The notes beneath the pieces are model-generated. The model had not been told where the DNA came from. It did not search any database and was given only the letters and a program-made list of their open reading frames with translations. A stretch of 64,000 nt of DNA from Paracoccus aeridis (GTDB taxonomy: Bacteria > Pseudomonadota > Alphaproteobacteria > Rhodobacterales > Rhodobacteraceae): contig NZ_SELD02000004.1 of assembly GCF_004923205.2 (NCBI RefSeq), positions 62,001 through 126,000 on the forward strand. Reading direction: 5' to 3'. The position numbers were made by a program, and so were the translations under genes. Below, piece by piece: positions 45,712-54,457 of this stretch. Numbering within the stretch: position 1 is the first letter of the stretch; every line of letters begins with the position of its first letter.

Positions 45712-47130
45712 ATGCTCGACCAGCTTGACGCCGTGCTGCTGGCGCGCCTGCAGTTCGCTTTCACGATGTCCTTCCACATCGTGTTCCCGTCGTTCACGAT
45801 CGGGCTGGCCAGCTTCATCGCCGTTCTTGAAACGCTGTGGCTGTTCACGAACCGCGAGGTCTACCACAACCTGCTGAAATACTGGATGCGCGTCTTCGCC
45901 ATCGCCTTCGGCATGGGCGTCGTGTCGGGCATCGTGATGTCCTACCAGTTCGGCACCAACTGGTCGGGGTTCAGCGAGATCGCGGGCCCGGTCGTCGGGC
46001 CGCTCATGGCCTACGAGGTGATGACGGCCTTCTTCCTCGAAGCGGGGTTCCTGGGCGTGATGCTGTTCGGGACCGACCGCGTGGGCAAGGGCCTTCATGC
46101 CTTCGCGACCTACGCGGTGGCGATCGGCACGCTCATCTCCGCCTTCTGGATCCTGTCGGTGAACAGCTGGATGCAGACGCCGCAGGGCCATGTCATGGAC
46201 GCGGACGGGCAGATCCTGCCGGGCGACTGGTGGGCGATCATCTTCAACCCCTCGCTTCCCTACCGGCTCGTCCACATGGTGCTGGCGGCCTACCTCACCA
46301 CCGCGCTGGTCGTGGGGGCGTGCGCCGCCTGGCACATGCTGCGCCGCCGGGCGCAGGAGGAAAGCCGCGTCATGTTCTCGATGGCGATGTGGATGCTGCT
46401 TCTGGTGGCCCCGATCCAGATCTTCGCCGGCGACCAGCACGGGCTGAACACGCTGGAACACCAGCCGACCAAGGTCATGGCGATGGAGGGGCATTTCGAA
46501 AGCCACGACAACGGCGCGCCGCTGTACCTGTTCGGGCTGCCCAACATGGAAACGGGCACGCTCGACCACGCGGTGGGCATCCCCAAGCTCGGCTCGCTGA
46601 TCCTCAAGCACGACCTGAACGCGCCGATGCCGGGGCTCGACAGCGTCCCGCGCGACCTGTGGCCGCCGGTGCCGATCGTGTTCTGGTCGTTCCGGCTGAT
46701 GGTCGGGATCGGCCTTGCCATGCTGGCGCTGGGTCTGTTCAGCGGGATCGCGCGGCTCAAGGGCCGGCTGTATGACTGGCCCTGGCTGCACCGCGCGGCG
46801 CTGGTGATGGGCCCCTTGGGCTTCGTCGCCGTGCTGGCCGGCTGGGTCACGACCGAGGTCGGCCGCCAGCCCTTCGTCGTCTACGGTGTCCTGAAAACCA
46901 TCGACGCGGTGTCGCCGGTGGCGGCGCCCGCGGTCGGCGCGTCGCTGATGGCCTTCATCGTGGTCTACTCGGCGGTGTTCATGGCGGGCACGATCTACAT
47001 GCTGCGGATCATGTCGCGCCCGCCCCACGACCACGAGCCCGGCCCCGCGCGCGAGATCCCGCAGCGCGCCGCCGGCATCACCCCCGGGGGCGCCGTGGGC
47101 GCGACCGGGGCCGGACGGGGAGCGCGCTGA
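45712..47130 (+). CDS. cydA: Cytochrome bd-type (CIO) ubiquinol oxidase subunit I
   Basis: A 472-residue membrane protein. The N-terminus LARLQFAFTMSFHIVFPSF holds the haem b595 His. GVVSGIVMSYQFGTNWSGFSE is near residue 71, and GDQHGLNTLEHQPTK marks the quinol/haem region near 240. The short Q-loop and the sequence VGRQPFVVYGVLKT near 390 match the cyanide-insensitive (CIO) branch rather than E. coli CydA. A strong site AAGGGGGG seven bases upstream sets the start at 45712, not the GTG at 45697. It reduces oxygen to water from ubiquinol at low oxygen. Confidence 0.95.
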   Translation: MLDQLDAVLLARLQFAFTMSFHIVFPSFTIGLASFIAVLETLWLFTNREVYHNLLKYWMRVFAIAFGMGVVSGIVMSYQFGTNWSGFSEIAGPVVGPLMAYEVMTAFFLEAGFLGVMLFGTDRVGKGLHAFATYAVAIGTLISAFWILSVNSWMQTPQGHVMDADGQILPGDWWAIIFNPSLPYRLVHMVLAAYLTTALVVGACAAWHMLRRRAQEESRVMFSMAMWMLLLVAPIQIFAGDQHGLNTLEHQPTKVMAMEGHFESHDNGAPLYLFGLPNMETGTLDHAVGIPKLGSLILKHDLNAPMPGLDSVPRDLWPPVPIVFWSFRLMVGIGLAMLALGLFSGIARLKGRLYDWPWLHRAALVMGPLGFVAVLAGWVTTEVGRQPFVVYGVLKTIDAVSPVAAPAVGASLMAFIVVYSAVFMAGTIYMLRIMSRPPHDHEPGPAREIPQRAAGITPGGAVGATGAGRGAR

Positions 47131-48143
47131 TGGGCCTGGGCTTGACGCTGGACATGACGACGGTGATGGGCCTGATCGTCGTGTTCTCGGTCTTCCTCTA
47201 CGTCGTGATGGACGGGTTCGACCTTGGCCTCGCGATGCTGTTCCCGTGGGCGCGGGGGGACGACCGCAACACCATGGTCAACACCATCGCCCCGGTCTGG
47301 GACGGGAACGAGACGTGGCTCGTCCTCGGCGGGGGCGCGGTGTTCGCGGCCTTTCCGATCGCCTACGCGATCCTCCTGCCCGCGCTCTACGCGCCGATCA
47401 CGATCATGCTGCTGGGGCTCGTGTTCCGCGGCGTGGCGTTCGAGTTCCGGTTCCGCAGCGCCCGGCGCGGGCGGCTGTGGGACGCAAGCTTCGTCGGCGG
47501 GTCGGTGGCCGCGTCGTTCATGCAGGGCGTGGCGCTGGGCGCGGTCCTGCAGGGGGTGACGGTGGTGGACCGGCAGTATGCGGGCGGCTGGTTCGAGTGG
47601 CTGACGCCGTTTTCCGTCCTCTGCGGGGTCAGCGTCGTCGTGGCCTACATGCTGCTGGGCGCCTGCTGGCTGATCCTCAAGACCGAAGGCCACCTGCGCG
47701 ACGATGCCTATCGCTGGGCAAGGTTCCTGCTGTTCCTGACGCTCGGCGCGATCGTGCTGGTCAGTCTCGCAACGCCGTTCCTGCTGGGCGAGTACTGGCA
47801 GCGCTGGTTCGAGTGGCCGACCATGGCCCTGACCGCGCCGGTCCCGGTCCTGGTGGCGCTGGTCGCCCTTGCGCTGCTCCGCACGCTCGCCGCGCGCCGC
47901 GACTACTGGCCGTTCCCGCTGGCGCTGGCGCTGTTCGCCCTGTGCTTCGCGGGGCTGGGCGTGTCGGTCTATCCCTACATCGTCCCCGGGACGCTCACCA
48001 TCTGGGAGGCCGCCGCACCCGAAAAGAGCCAGGCGTTCTTCATGGTGGGCGTGGTGCTGCTGATCCCGGTGATCCTCGTCTACACCGGCTATTCCTACTG
48101 GGTCTTCCGCGGCAAGATCGGCGCGGATGCGGGGTATCACTGA
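47130..48143 (+). CDS. cydB: Cytochrome bd-type (CIO) ubiquinol oxidase subunit II
   Basis: A 337-residue polytopic subunit. It has VVMDGFDLGLAMLFPWARGDDR near residue 30, APVWDGNETWLVLGGGAVFAAFP near 52, GLVFRGVAFEFRF near 92, and a C-terminal PYIVPGTLTIWEAAAP block. The start overlaps the cydA stop (TGATG). It stabilises the haem-bearing CydA. Length and motifs are complete. Confidence 0.95.
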   Translation: MGLGLTLDMTTVMGLIVVFSVFLYVVMDGFDLGLAMLFPWARGDDRNTMVNTIAPVWDGNETWLVLGGGAVFAAFPIAYAILLPALYAPITIMLLGLVFRGVAFEFRFRSARRGRLWDASFVGGSVAASFMQGVALGAVLQGVTVVDRQYAGGWFEWLTPFSVLCGVSVVVAYMLLGACWLILKTEGHLRDDAYRWARFLLFLTLGAIVLVSLATPFLLGEYWQRWFEWPTMALTAPVPVLVALVALALLRTLAARRDYWPFPLALALFALCFAGLGVSVYPYIVPGTLTIWEAAAPEKSQAFFMVGVVLLIPVILVYTGYSYWVFRGKIGADAGYH

Positions 48144-48241
48144 TGGGGCGGAAGCTCGCGTGGTTCGTGGGGCTGTATCTCGCGGGGCTGGGCACGATCA
48201 CGGTGGTCGCGGCGGTGCTGCGGTTCTGGATCGGGGCGTGA
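48143..48241 (+). CDS. 32-residue third oxidase subunit (DUF2474-like)
   Basis: MGRKLAWFVGLYLAGLGTIT followed by a few more hydrophobic residues ending FWIGA: one membrane helix with a basic N-terminus. Its ATG overlaps the cydB stop (TGATG), exactly like the cydA-cydB junction. Single-helix proteins of this type (DUF2474, functionally like CydX) accompany CIO-type oxidases. It is easily missed because of its size. Confidence 0.8.
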   Translation: MGRKLAWFVGLYLAGLGTITVVAAVLRFWIGA

Positions 48242-48303
48242 GCGCGCATTGACGCCCGCCGCCCGCAGGCGCAAACCGTCCCGGACCGCGAGAAGGGGCC
48301 GCC

Positions 48304-48918
48304 ATGACCATCCATCTTTACCGCAACGACCTGCCTGACGGGCTGGATCTCGGCCCCGTCGTCGCCATCGACACGGAAACGATGGGCCTCGACCCGCGCC
48401 GCGACCGGCTGTGCCTTGTCCAGCTGTCGTCGGGCGACGGCGACGCGCATCTGGTGCAGATCGCGAAGGGCCAGACCGAGGCGCCGAACCTGACCCGGAT
48501 GCTCGCCGATCCGGGCGTGCTGAAGCTGTTCCATTTCGGTCGCTTCGACATCGCCGCGATGTACCAGGCGTTCGGGGTGCTGACCGCGCCGGTGTGGTGC
48601 ACCAAGATCGCGTCCAAGATGATCCGCACCTACACCGACCGGCACGGGCTGAAGTACCTGCTGTCGGACCTCGTGGGCGTGGACGTGTCCAAGCAGCAGC
48701 AGACCAGCGACTGGGGGGCCGAGGTGCTGACCGACGCGCAGAAGGAATACGCCGCATCCGACGTGCTGCATCTTCACGCGCTGATGGCGCAGCTGCAGTT
48801 GCGGCTCGAACGGGAAGGGCGGGTCGCGCTGGCGCAGTCGTGCTTCGATTTCCTGCCGACGCGGGCGCGGCTGGACCTCATGGGCTGGGGGGATGACAAC
48901 GACATCTTCCACCACTAG
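48304..48918 (+). CDS. rnd: RNase D-like 3'-5' exonuclease
   Basis: A 204-residue DEDDy exonuclease domain: VVAIDTETMGLDP (first Asp/Glu) at residue 19, LFHFGRFDIAAM (second Asp) near 76, and the third part YAASDVLHLHAL (Tyr and Asp) near 150. It lacks the HRDC domains of full RNase D, which is usual for the short alphaproteobacterial form. It likely trims tRNA or other RNA ends. GAAGGGG precedes the ATG. It lies 10 bases before kdsD and may be cotranscribed with it. Confidence 0.88.
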   Translation: MTIHLYRNDLPDGLDLGPVVAIDTETMGLDPRRDRLCLVQLSSGDGDAHLVQIAKGQTEAPNLTRMLADPGVLKLFHFGRFDIAAMYQAFGVLTAPVWCTKIASKMIRTYTDRHGLKYLLSDLVGVDVSKQQQTSDWGAEVLTDAQKEYAASDVLHLHALMAQLQLRLEREGRVALAQSCFDFLPTRARLDLMGWGDDNDIFHH

Positions 48919-48928
48919 GTCAGGCCGC

Positions 48929-49873
48929 ATGGCCAGTTACCTCGACACCGCCCGCCGCGTGATCCGCACCGAAGCCGACGCGCTCGCCCTGCTGGAACAG
49001 TCGCTGAGCGCCCCGTTCGAGGAAGCGGTGCGGGTGATCCTGGCCGCCACCGGCCGCGTCGTCGTGTCCGGCATGGGCAAGTCGGGCCATGTCGGGCGCA
49101 AGATCGCGGCGACGCTCGCCAGCACCGGCACGCCCGCGCAGTTCGTCCACCCGGGCGAGGCGTCGCACGGCGATCTCGGCATGGTCACGCGGGGCGACGT
49201 GGCGCTGGTGCTGTCCAACAGCGGCGAGACGCCCGAGATCGCGGACATCGTCGCCCACACCCGCCGGTTCGAGATCCCGCTGATCGGGGTCGCTGGGCGC
49301 GCGGGGTCCACGCTGCTGCGCCAGTCCGACGTGCCGCTGCTGCTGCCGCAGGCGCCCGAGGCGTGCGGGACGGGCATCGTGCCCACCAGTTCCACCACCA
49401 TGACGCTGGCGCTTGGCGACGCCCTTGCCGTCGCGCTGATGGAACACCGCCGCTTCACGCCCGAGCATTTCCGCACCTTCCACCCCGGCGGCAAGCTGGG
49501 CGCGCGGCTCGCGACCGTGGCCGACCTCATGCACGCCGAGATGCCGCTGGTCGACGAGGCAACGCCGATGACCGAGGCGCTGCTGACGATCAGCCGCACC
49601 GGCTTCGGGGTGACGGGCGTGGCGGGGCCCGACGGCCGCCTTGTCGGGATCATCACCGACGGCGACCTTCGCCGCCACATGCAGGGGCTGCTGGACCACA
49701 CGGCGGCCGAGGTGATGACCCGCAACCCGCGCACCATCTCGCCCGACGCGCTGGCCGAGGCGGCGCTGGCGCAGATGCAGGAAAACAAGATCACGACGCT
49801 GTTCGCCGTGCGCGAGGGGCGGCCCGCGGGCATCCTGCACATCCACGACTGCCTGCGCGCCGGGATCGTCTGA
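48929..49873 (+). CDS. kdsD: Arabinose-5-phosphate isomerase (KpsF/GutQ family)
   Basis: A 314-residue enzyme converting ribulose-5-P to arabinose-5-P, the first step toward Kdo of LPS. The SIS domain has VVVSGMGKSGHVGRKIAATL near residue 42, FVHPGEASHGDLGM near 71 and LSNSGETPEI near 93. Two CBS domains fill residues about 190-314 (VADLMH, VMTRNPRTIS). MASYLD at 48929 is the natural start. The stop overlaps the lptC start (TGATG). The order kdsD-lptC-lptA-lptB links Kdo supply with LPS transport. Confidence 0.94.
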   Translation: MASYLDTARRVIRTEADALALLEQSLSAPFEEAVRVILAATGRVVVSGMGKSGHVGRKIAATLASTGTPAQFVHPGEASHGDLGMVTRGDVALVLSNSGETPEIADIVAHTRRFEIPLIGVAGRAGSTLLRQSDVPLLLPQAPEACGTGIVPTSSTTMTLALGDALAVALMEHRRFTPEHFRTFHPGGKLGARLATVADLMHAEMPLVDEATPMTEALLTISRTGFGVTGVAGPDGRLVGIITDGDLRRHMQGLLDHTAAEVMTRNPRTISPDALAEAALAQMQENKITTLFAVREGRPAGILHIHDCLRAGIV

Positions 49874-50451
49874 TGCGAAGCGCCGGCCGCCTGCGCAGCC
49901 GGGTCGTCCGCGCCCTGCGGGTGCTGCTGCCGCTGGCGGCGCTGGGGGTCCTGTCGGTGCTGTTCCTCCTGGCCCGCAACCCCTCGCCCGAGATCGCGAT
50001 CCCCTATGTCGAGGCGGACGGATCGGACCTGACGCAGCGCAGCGGCATGACAGCCCCGCGCTTCGCCGGGGTCAGTTCCGACGGCGCCCGCGTGACCCTG
50101 AGCGCGGCGCGCGCCGATCCTTCGGGCGAACGGGCGAGCGCCGAGGATCTGGCGCTGGAATGGGCGGCCCCCGACCTGACCGCGACGCTGCGGGCGGGTT
50201 CGGGCACGGTCGATGGCGACACGATCCGGCTGGACGGGGGCGCGCGGATGACGACCTCGACGGGATGGACGCTCAGCGCACCGTCCTTCACCGCCGACAC
50301 CGCCGCCAGCCGGATCACCGCGCCCGCCGACGTGCAGGCCAGCGCGCCCTTCGGGACGGTCGAGGCGGGCTCTCTCAGCCTGTCGCGGCGCGAGGACGGC
50401 GACCACGTTCTTGATTTGAACGGCGGGGTCCGTCTGCTATATCGCCCCTGA
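49873..50451 (+). CDS. lptC: LPS export system periplasmic protein LptC
   Basis: A 192-residue protein anchored by one N-terminal helix (residues about 15-33, ALRVLLPLAALGVLSVLFLL), with a periplasmic beta-jellyroll region. Family traits are YVEADGSDLTQRSGMTAPRFAG and the repeated strand pattern ending HVLDLNGGVRLLY. Sequence conservation of LptC is low, so the call depends partly on its place between kdsD and lptA. It bridges the LptBFG transporter and LptA. Translationally coupled to kdsD. Confidence 0.85.
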   Translation: MRSAGRLRSRVVRALRVLLPLAALGVLSVLFLLARNPSPEIAIPYVEADGSDLTQRSGMTAPRFAGVSSDGARVTLSAARADPSGERASAEDLALEWAAPDLTATLRAGSGTVDGDTIRLDGGARMTTSTGWTLSAPSFTADTAASRITAPADVQASAPFGTVEAGSLSLSRREDGDHVLDLNGGVRLLYRP

Positions 50452-50473
50452 CCCCATGGAAGAGGTGGCCTTC

Positions 50474-50992
50474 ATGCCGCTGCAGACGTTCCGCGCCACG
50501 ATCCTGTCGGCGCTGCTGGCCGCGGCGGCAGCGGGCCCGGTTGCCCTTGCCGCCCCGGCCGCCGCGCAGCAGTCCGTGGGCTTCGGCGCGGCCGCCACCG
50601 ACCCGAACGCCCCGGTGCAGGTGGAAGCCGACAGCCTGCAGGTGAACCAGATCACCGGCGAGGCGACGTTCACCGGCAACGTCGTGATCGGCCAGGGCGA
50701 GATGCGCCTGTCGGCCGCCGAGGTCACGGTCGTCTACGCCGCTGGCGGCAACGAGCGCATCAGCAGCCTGCGCGCGACCGGCGGCGTGACGCTGGTCAGC
50801 GGCCGCGACGCGGCCGAGGCGCAGGAAGCGGCCTACGACGTCGAGGCGGGGACGGTCGCGCTGACCGGCGACGTGGTGCTGACGCAGGGACAGAACGTCC
50901 TGTCGGGACAGCAGGCGACGGTGGACCTGAACACCGGGGCGGCCAACATCACGGGCCGGGTCCGCACCGTCCTGCAGCCCGGCGGCAACTGA
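50474..50992 (+). CDS. lptA: LPS transport periplasmic protein LptA
   Basis: About 172 residues with a signal peptide (MPLQTFRATILSALLAAAAA... cleavage after AAAQQ likely). The mature part is an OstA/LptA domain: VQVEADSLQVNQITGEATF, GNVVIGQGEMRLSAAEVTV and LTGDVVLTQGQNVLSGQQA. It forms the periplasmic bridge that carries LPS to LptD. AGAGG eight bases before the ATG at 50474 favours this start over ATG 50456. The stop overlaps the lptB start. Confidence 0.92.
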   Translation: MPLQTFRATILSALLAAAAAGPVALAAPAAAQQSVGFGAAATDPNAPVQVEADSLQVNQITGEATFTGNVVIGQGEMRLSAAEVTVVYAAGGNERISSLRATGGVTLVSGRDAAEAQEAAYDVEAGTVALTGDVVLTQGQNVLSGQQATVDLNTGAANITGRVRTVLQPGGN

Positions 50993-51792
50993 TGGACACC
51001 AGGGCGGACCCGGCGGGCCCCGCGCGGGGGGGCCGCGCGCGCGACGATCTGCCCGCTCGGGACGGCTCGGCCGGGCTGCGCATCGACAGCCTGCGGAAAT
51101 CCTATCGCAACCGGCCCGTGATCCGCGACGTGTCGCTGCGGCTGGACCGGGGCGAGGTCGTGGCCCTGCTCGGACCCAACGGTTCGGGCAAGACCACCTG
51201 CTTCTACTGCATCGCCGGGCTGATCCTGCCCGACGCCGGCCGCGTCGTGATCGAGGGGCGGGACGCCACCCGCCTGCCGATGTACCGCCGCGCGCGGATG
51301 GGGATCGGCTACCTGCCGCAGGAAATGTCGATCTTCCGCGGCCTGACGGTCGAACAGAACATCATGGCCGTGCTGGAGGTGTCGCAGAAGTGCGCGCACC
51401 GCCGCCGCGACCTGCTGGAGGAACTGCTCGGCGACTTCTCCATCGGCCACCTGAGGAACGCCCCTGCGCTGGCCCTGTCGGGCGGCGAGCGGCGGCGGGT
51501 CGAGATCGCGCGCTGCCTCGCCTCGGACCCGCGCTACCTCCTGCTGGACGAGCCCTTCGCCGGGGTGGACCCGATCGCCGTGGGCGAGATCCGGACCCTG
51601 GTCCACGACCTGAAATCGCGCGGGATCGGCGTCCTCATCACCGATCACAATGTCCGGGAAACGCTGGGCATCGTGGACCGGGCCTACATCCTCCACGACG
51701 GGACGGTGCTCAAGTCCGGCACCACCGCCGAGATCGTGGCCGACCCCCAGGTGCGCGAGGTCTACCTGGGCGCAGGCTTCCGGATGGTCTGA
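50992..51792 (+). CDS. lptB: LPS export ABC transporter ATP-binding protein LptB
   Basis: A 266-residue ATPase: Walker A LLGPNGSGKTT near residue 61, YLPQEMSIFRGLTVEQN (the LptB-specific Q-loop region) near 106, signature LSGGERRRVEIAR near 163, Walker B YLLLDEPFAGVDP near 180 and the switch His in LITDHNVRETL near 217. An N-terminal extension of about 28 residues rich in Arg/Gly/Asp precedes the core. It powers LPS extraction with LptF/LptG, which are not in this window. Confidence 0.96.
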   Translation: MDTRADPAGPARGGRARDDLPARDGSAGLRIDSLRKSYRNRPVIRDVSLRLDRGEVVALLGPNGSGKTTCFYCIAGLILPDAGRVVIEGRDATRLPMYRRARMGIGYLPQEMSIFRGLTVEQNIMAVLEVSQKCAHRRRDLLEELLGDFSIGHLRNAPALALSGGERRRVEIARCLASDPRYLLLDEPFAGVDPIAVGEIRTLVHDLKSRGIGVLITDHNVRETLGIVDRAYILHDGTVLKSGTTAEIVADPQVREVYLGAGFRMV

Positions 51793-51965
51793 CGGAACAA
51801 GCGCCGCGGCTGGTCGTTGACAGAAACGGCGCGACGTCACGTAATGGAAGGGCGGGCGGCATCCCGCCACAGCCCGGGGGGCCGCGCCGCGCAAGACGAC
51901 CCGTCGCCGGCCGCCCGCATGGGATCCCGGACCGGCGCGGGCATCCGCAGAAAGGACGCAGGACC

Positions 51966-52547
51966 ATGCGCTATCAGATCAGTGGCAAGCAGATCGATAT
52001 CGGCGACTCGCTTCAGGGTCACGTGAAATCGAGCCTGGGGGAAACCGTCGCGAAGTATTCGCAGCGACCCGTCGACGCGACGGTCATCTTTTCCCGCGAC
52101 GCGCACGAATTCCAGTGCGAGGCCGTCGTCCACCTGTCCACCGGCCTGACCGCGCAGGCGAAGGCGCGCGACCCCCAGATCTACGGCGCGTTCGAGAACT
52201 GCCGCGAGAAGATGGACAAGCAGCTGCGCCGCTACAAGCGCAGGCTGAAGGATCACCAGAAAAACCGCGTGGAACAGCCGGTTGAGTTCGGCCCCGCGTC
52301 CAGCTATGTGCTGTCCGCCGACGAAGATGTGTGGGAAACGCAGGACGACCAGGGCCTGCAGCCCGTCATCATCGCCGAGATGGAGACCCGCGTCCCGACC
52401 CTGTCGGTGGGCGACGCGGTAATGCAGATGGAACTGTCCGGCAGCCCGATGCTGGTGTTCCGGAACGAGAAGCACGGGGGCGTCAACGTGGTTCATCGCC
52501 GCGATGATGGGAACGTCGGTTGGATCGACCCCCGCCACACGAAATGA
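51966..52547 (+). CDS. hpf: Long-form ribosome hibernation promoting factor
   Basis: A 193-residue protein with an N-terminal S30AE/YfiA domain (MRYQISGKQIDIGDSLQ, FHD-type fold to about residue 105) and a C-terminal ribosome-dimerising domain (RVPTLSVGDAVMQMELSGSP near 140). It forms inactive 100S ribosomes in stationary phase. AAAGGA lies upstream. It follows lptB by 173 bases and precedes ptsN by 89, an order conserved in alphaproteobacteria, except that rpoN is absent between lptB and hpf. Confidence 0.95.
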   Translation: MRYQISGKQIDIGDSLQGHVKSSLGETVAKYSQRPVDATVIFSRDAHEFQCEAVVHLSTGLTAQAKARDPQIYGAFENCREKMDKQLRRYKRRLKDHQKNRVEQPVEFGPASSYVLSADEDVWETQDDQGLQPVIIAEMETRVPTLSVGDAVMQMELSGSPMLVFRNEKHGGVNVVHRRDDGNVGWIDPRHTK

Positions 52548-52636
52548 CGGCCCGGCTCGGGCCATGACAGGCAGCCCGTCGCGGCGACCCGGTTGCGACG
52601 GGCGGCGAAGAAGGGGGCGCAAGGGATCGTCAGACC

Positions 52637-53101
52637 ATGCAGATCAGCGACATTCTTCTGCCTTCCGCGGTGAAGTCGGTGTCCCAGGTGTCCAGCAAGA
52701 AGCGGCTGTTCCAGGACCTCTCCGAACTGGCCCACGCCGTCTACGGCGTGGACGCCGTGCGCACCTTCGATGCGCTGCAGGACCGCGAAAGCCTTGGCCC
52801 CACCGGCGTCGGCAACGGCGTGGCGCTGCCGCACGCGCGGCTGCACGGCCTGAACAAGGTCGTGGCGCTGTTCATCCGGCTTGAAAAGCCGATGGATTTC
52901 GACGCGGTCGACAAGCTGCCGGTGGACCTGGTGTTCGCGCTGCTCGCGCCGCAAAGCTCGGGCGTCGACCATCTCAAGGCGCTGGCGCTGGTGTCGCGCA
53001 CGCTGCGCGACGCCGACCTGCGCGCCAAGCTGCGGGCGAACGACGATCCCGTCGCGCTGCACGCGGTCCTGGCGGCCGCGCAGGACATCCACGTCGCCTG
53101 A
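52637..53101 (+). CDS. ptsN: PTS IIA-like nitrogen regulatory protein
   Basis: A 154-residue EIIA-Ntr protein. The phosphorylated His66 is in GNGVALPHARL. It also has the opening MQISDILLPSAV, DRESLGPTGVG near residue 50 and the late LVFALLAPQSSGVDHLKAL. It receives phosphate from the PTS-Ntr chain and adjusts potassium, nitrogen and surface functions. AAGGGAT precedes the ATG. Last gene of the lpt-hpf-ptsN cluster and convergent with ugpQ. Confidence 0.95.
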   Translation: MQISDILLPSAVKSVSQVSSKKRLFQDLSELAHAVYGVDAVRTFDALQDRESLGPTGVGNGVALPHARLHGLNKVVALFIRLEKPMDFDAVDKLPVDLVFALLAPQSSGVDHLKALALVSRTLRDADLRAKLRANDDPVALHAVLAAAQDIHVA

Positions 53102-53134
53102 GCGGCTTCAGCCGGGCCCTCGGTCGGGGCAGCT

Positions 53135-53881
53135 TCAGTCCGGGCGATAGGCCTCGAAGGTGATGTTGTCGGCGGTGCACCGCGCCGCGCGCTCGTGTTC
53201 GGCCGACCGGATCGTCCAGCACAGGACCGGCACGCCCCGCGCCTTCAGCGCGGCGATGGCCGGGTTCCCCAGGTCGCGCCGGTCGTGCGACACGAAGGAC
53301 GCGCCCACCCGCCCGAAATCCTCGATCCGCGCCAGCGCTTCCCGCCGGTGCGGGGGCACGCCGGGCCAGTCGTCCGGGGTGAACGCGCAGGTGGTCAGGC
53401 CGACCGCCAGGTCCGGCGCCGCCCGGTTCACGGCGGCAACCACATGCGGGTTGAACGACATGACCGCGACCTCGCCGGCATGGCCGGACAGCGCCTCTGC
53501 CACCCGAAGCGGCAAGTCGCCCACGTCCGGCCCCAGCGCCCCGTCGCTGTCCTTGATCTCGATCAGCAGCGGCACCCGGCCCGCGACGAAGGCCAGCACG
53601 TCGGCGAGCGTCGGGATTGCCTCGTCCGTCTGCAGCAGCCGCAGCCCGGCCGCCTGCGCGACGCTCACGCCCGCGATCGGACCCGACGCACCCGTCAGCC
53701 GGAACAGTTCGTCGTCATGGAACACCAGCGGCGTCCCGTCGGATGCCGGCTGGATATCCATCTCGATCCCGTAGCCCGCGTCGATGGCAGCCCGGAACGC
53801 GGCCATCGAGTTCTCGGGCACGCCCGGCGAGTGCAGCCCGCGATGGGCGACCGGGCGGGCAAGAAGGCCGCGGGGAATCAT
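53135..53881 (-). CDS. ugpQ: Glycerophosphodiester phosphodiesterase
   Basis: A 248-residue GDPD-family TIM barrel, cytosolic (no signal peptide). Catalytic blocks are PVAHRGLHSPGVPENS (HR) near residue 10, IEMDIQPASDGTPLVFHDD (E-x-D and H) near 39, and LLIEIKD near 104. It splits glycerophosphodiesters to glycerol-3-phosphate and an alcohol. Its ATG overlaps the ridA stop by ATGA, so it is translated from the ridA transcript. Confidence 0.93.
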   Translation of the reverse strand: MIPRGLLARPVAHRGLHSPGVPENSMAAFRAAIDAGYGIEMDIQPASDGTPLVFHDDELFRLTGASGPIAGVSVAQAAGLRLLQTDEAIPTLADVLAFVAGRVPLLIEIKDSDGALGPDVGDLPLRVAEALSGHAGEVAVMSFNPHVVAAVNRAAPDLAVGLTTCAFTPDDWPGVPPHRREALARIEDFGRVGASFVSHDRRDLGNPAIAALKARGVPVLCWTIRSAEHERAARCTADNITFEAYRPD

Positions 53882-54336
53882 CGCTCGATCTGGAAGATCG
53901 CCTCGATCTCGACGGCGACGCCGCGGGGCAGGGCGGCGGCGCTGACGGCGGCGCGGGCATGGCGGCCCTTGTCGCCGAACACCTCGACCATCAGGTCCGA
54001 GCAGCCGTTGATGACCTCGGGCTGGTCGGTGAAATCGGGGGTCGATGCGACGAAGCCGGTCAGCTTCACCACCCGCGCGATGCGGTCGAGCGACCCTGCC
54101 GCCGCCCGCGCCTGCGCCAGCAGCGACAGCCCGCAGGCCCGCGCCGCCTGCGCGCCTTGGGCCACGTCCATCCCGTCGCCCAGCCGCCCCCGGATCAGCC
54201 CGTCCGGCCCGGCCGCGATCTGCCCGGACACGAACAGAAGATCGCCCGACTGCACGTAGGGGACGTAGTTCGCGGCGGGCGCGGGCGCGTCGGGCAGGGT
54301 GATGCCAAGCTCGGTCAGGCGGGCGTCGATGGACAT
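53878..54336 (-). CDS. RidA-family reactive intermediate deaminase
   Basis: A 152-residue member of the YjgF/YER057c/UK114 family, longer-form branch (begins MSIDARLTELGITLPDAPAP, then YVPYVQSGDLLFVSGQI). Conserved RVVKLTGFVAS and the C-terminal VAVEIEAIF are present; the usual catalytic Arg of RidA proper is replaced in this branch. It may deaminate enamine/imine intermediates. GAGGAG precedes the ATG at 54336. It is followed by ugpQ in a coupled pair. Confidence 0.88.
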   Translation of the reverse strand: MSIDARLTELGITLPDAPAPAANYVPYVQSGDLLFVSGQIAAGPDGLIRGRLGDGMDVAQGAQAARACGLSLLAQARAAAGSLDRIARVVKLTGFVASTPDFTDQPEVINGCSDLMVEVFGDKGRHARAAVSAAALPRGVAVEIEAIFQIER

Positions 54337-54457
54337 GTGAAGCTCCTCGCTGATTTCCGCGGCGACCCTAGCGCGCGCCCGTGCCGCTGTCACCCGGAAC
54401 GGCAGCGCCGCCCGGGTGGGCCGCAGCATCCCGGGGGGCGGCGGGGGCAGCGCTCCT

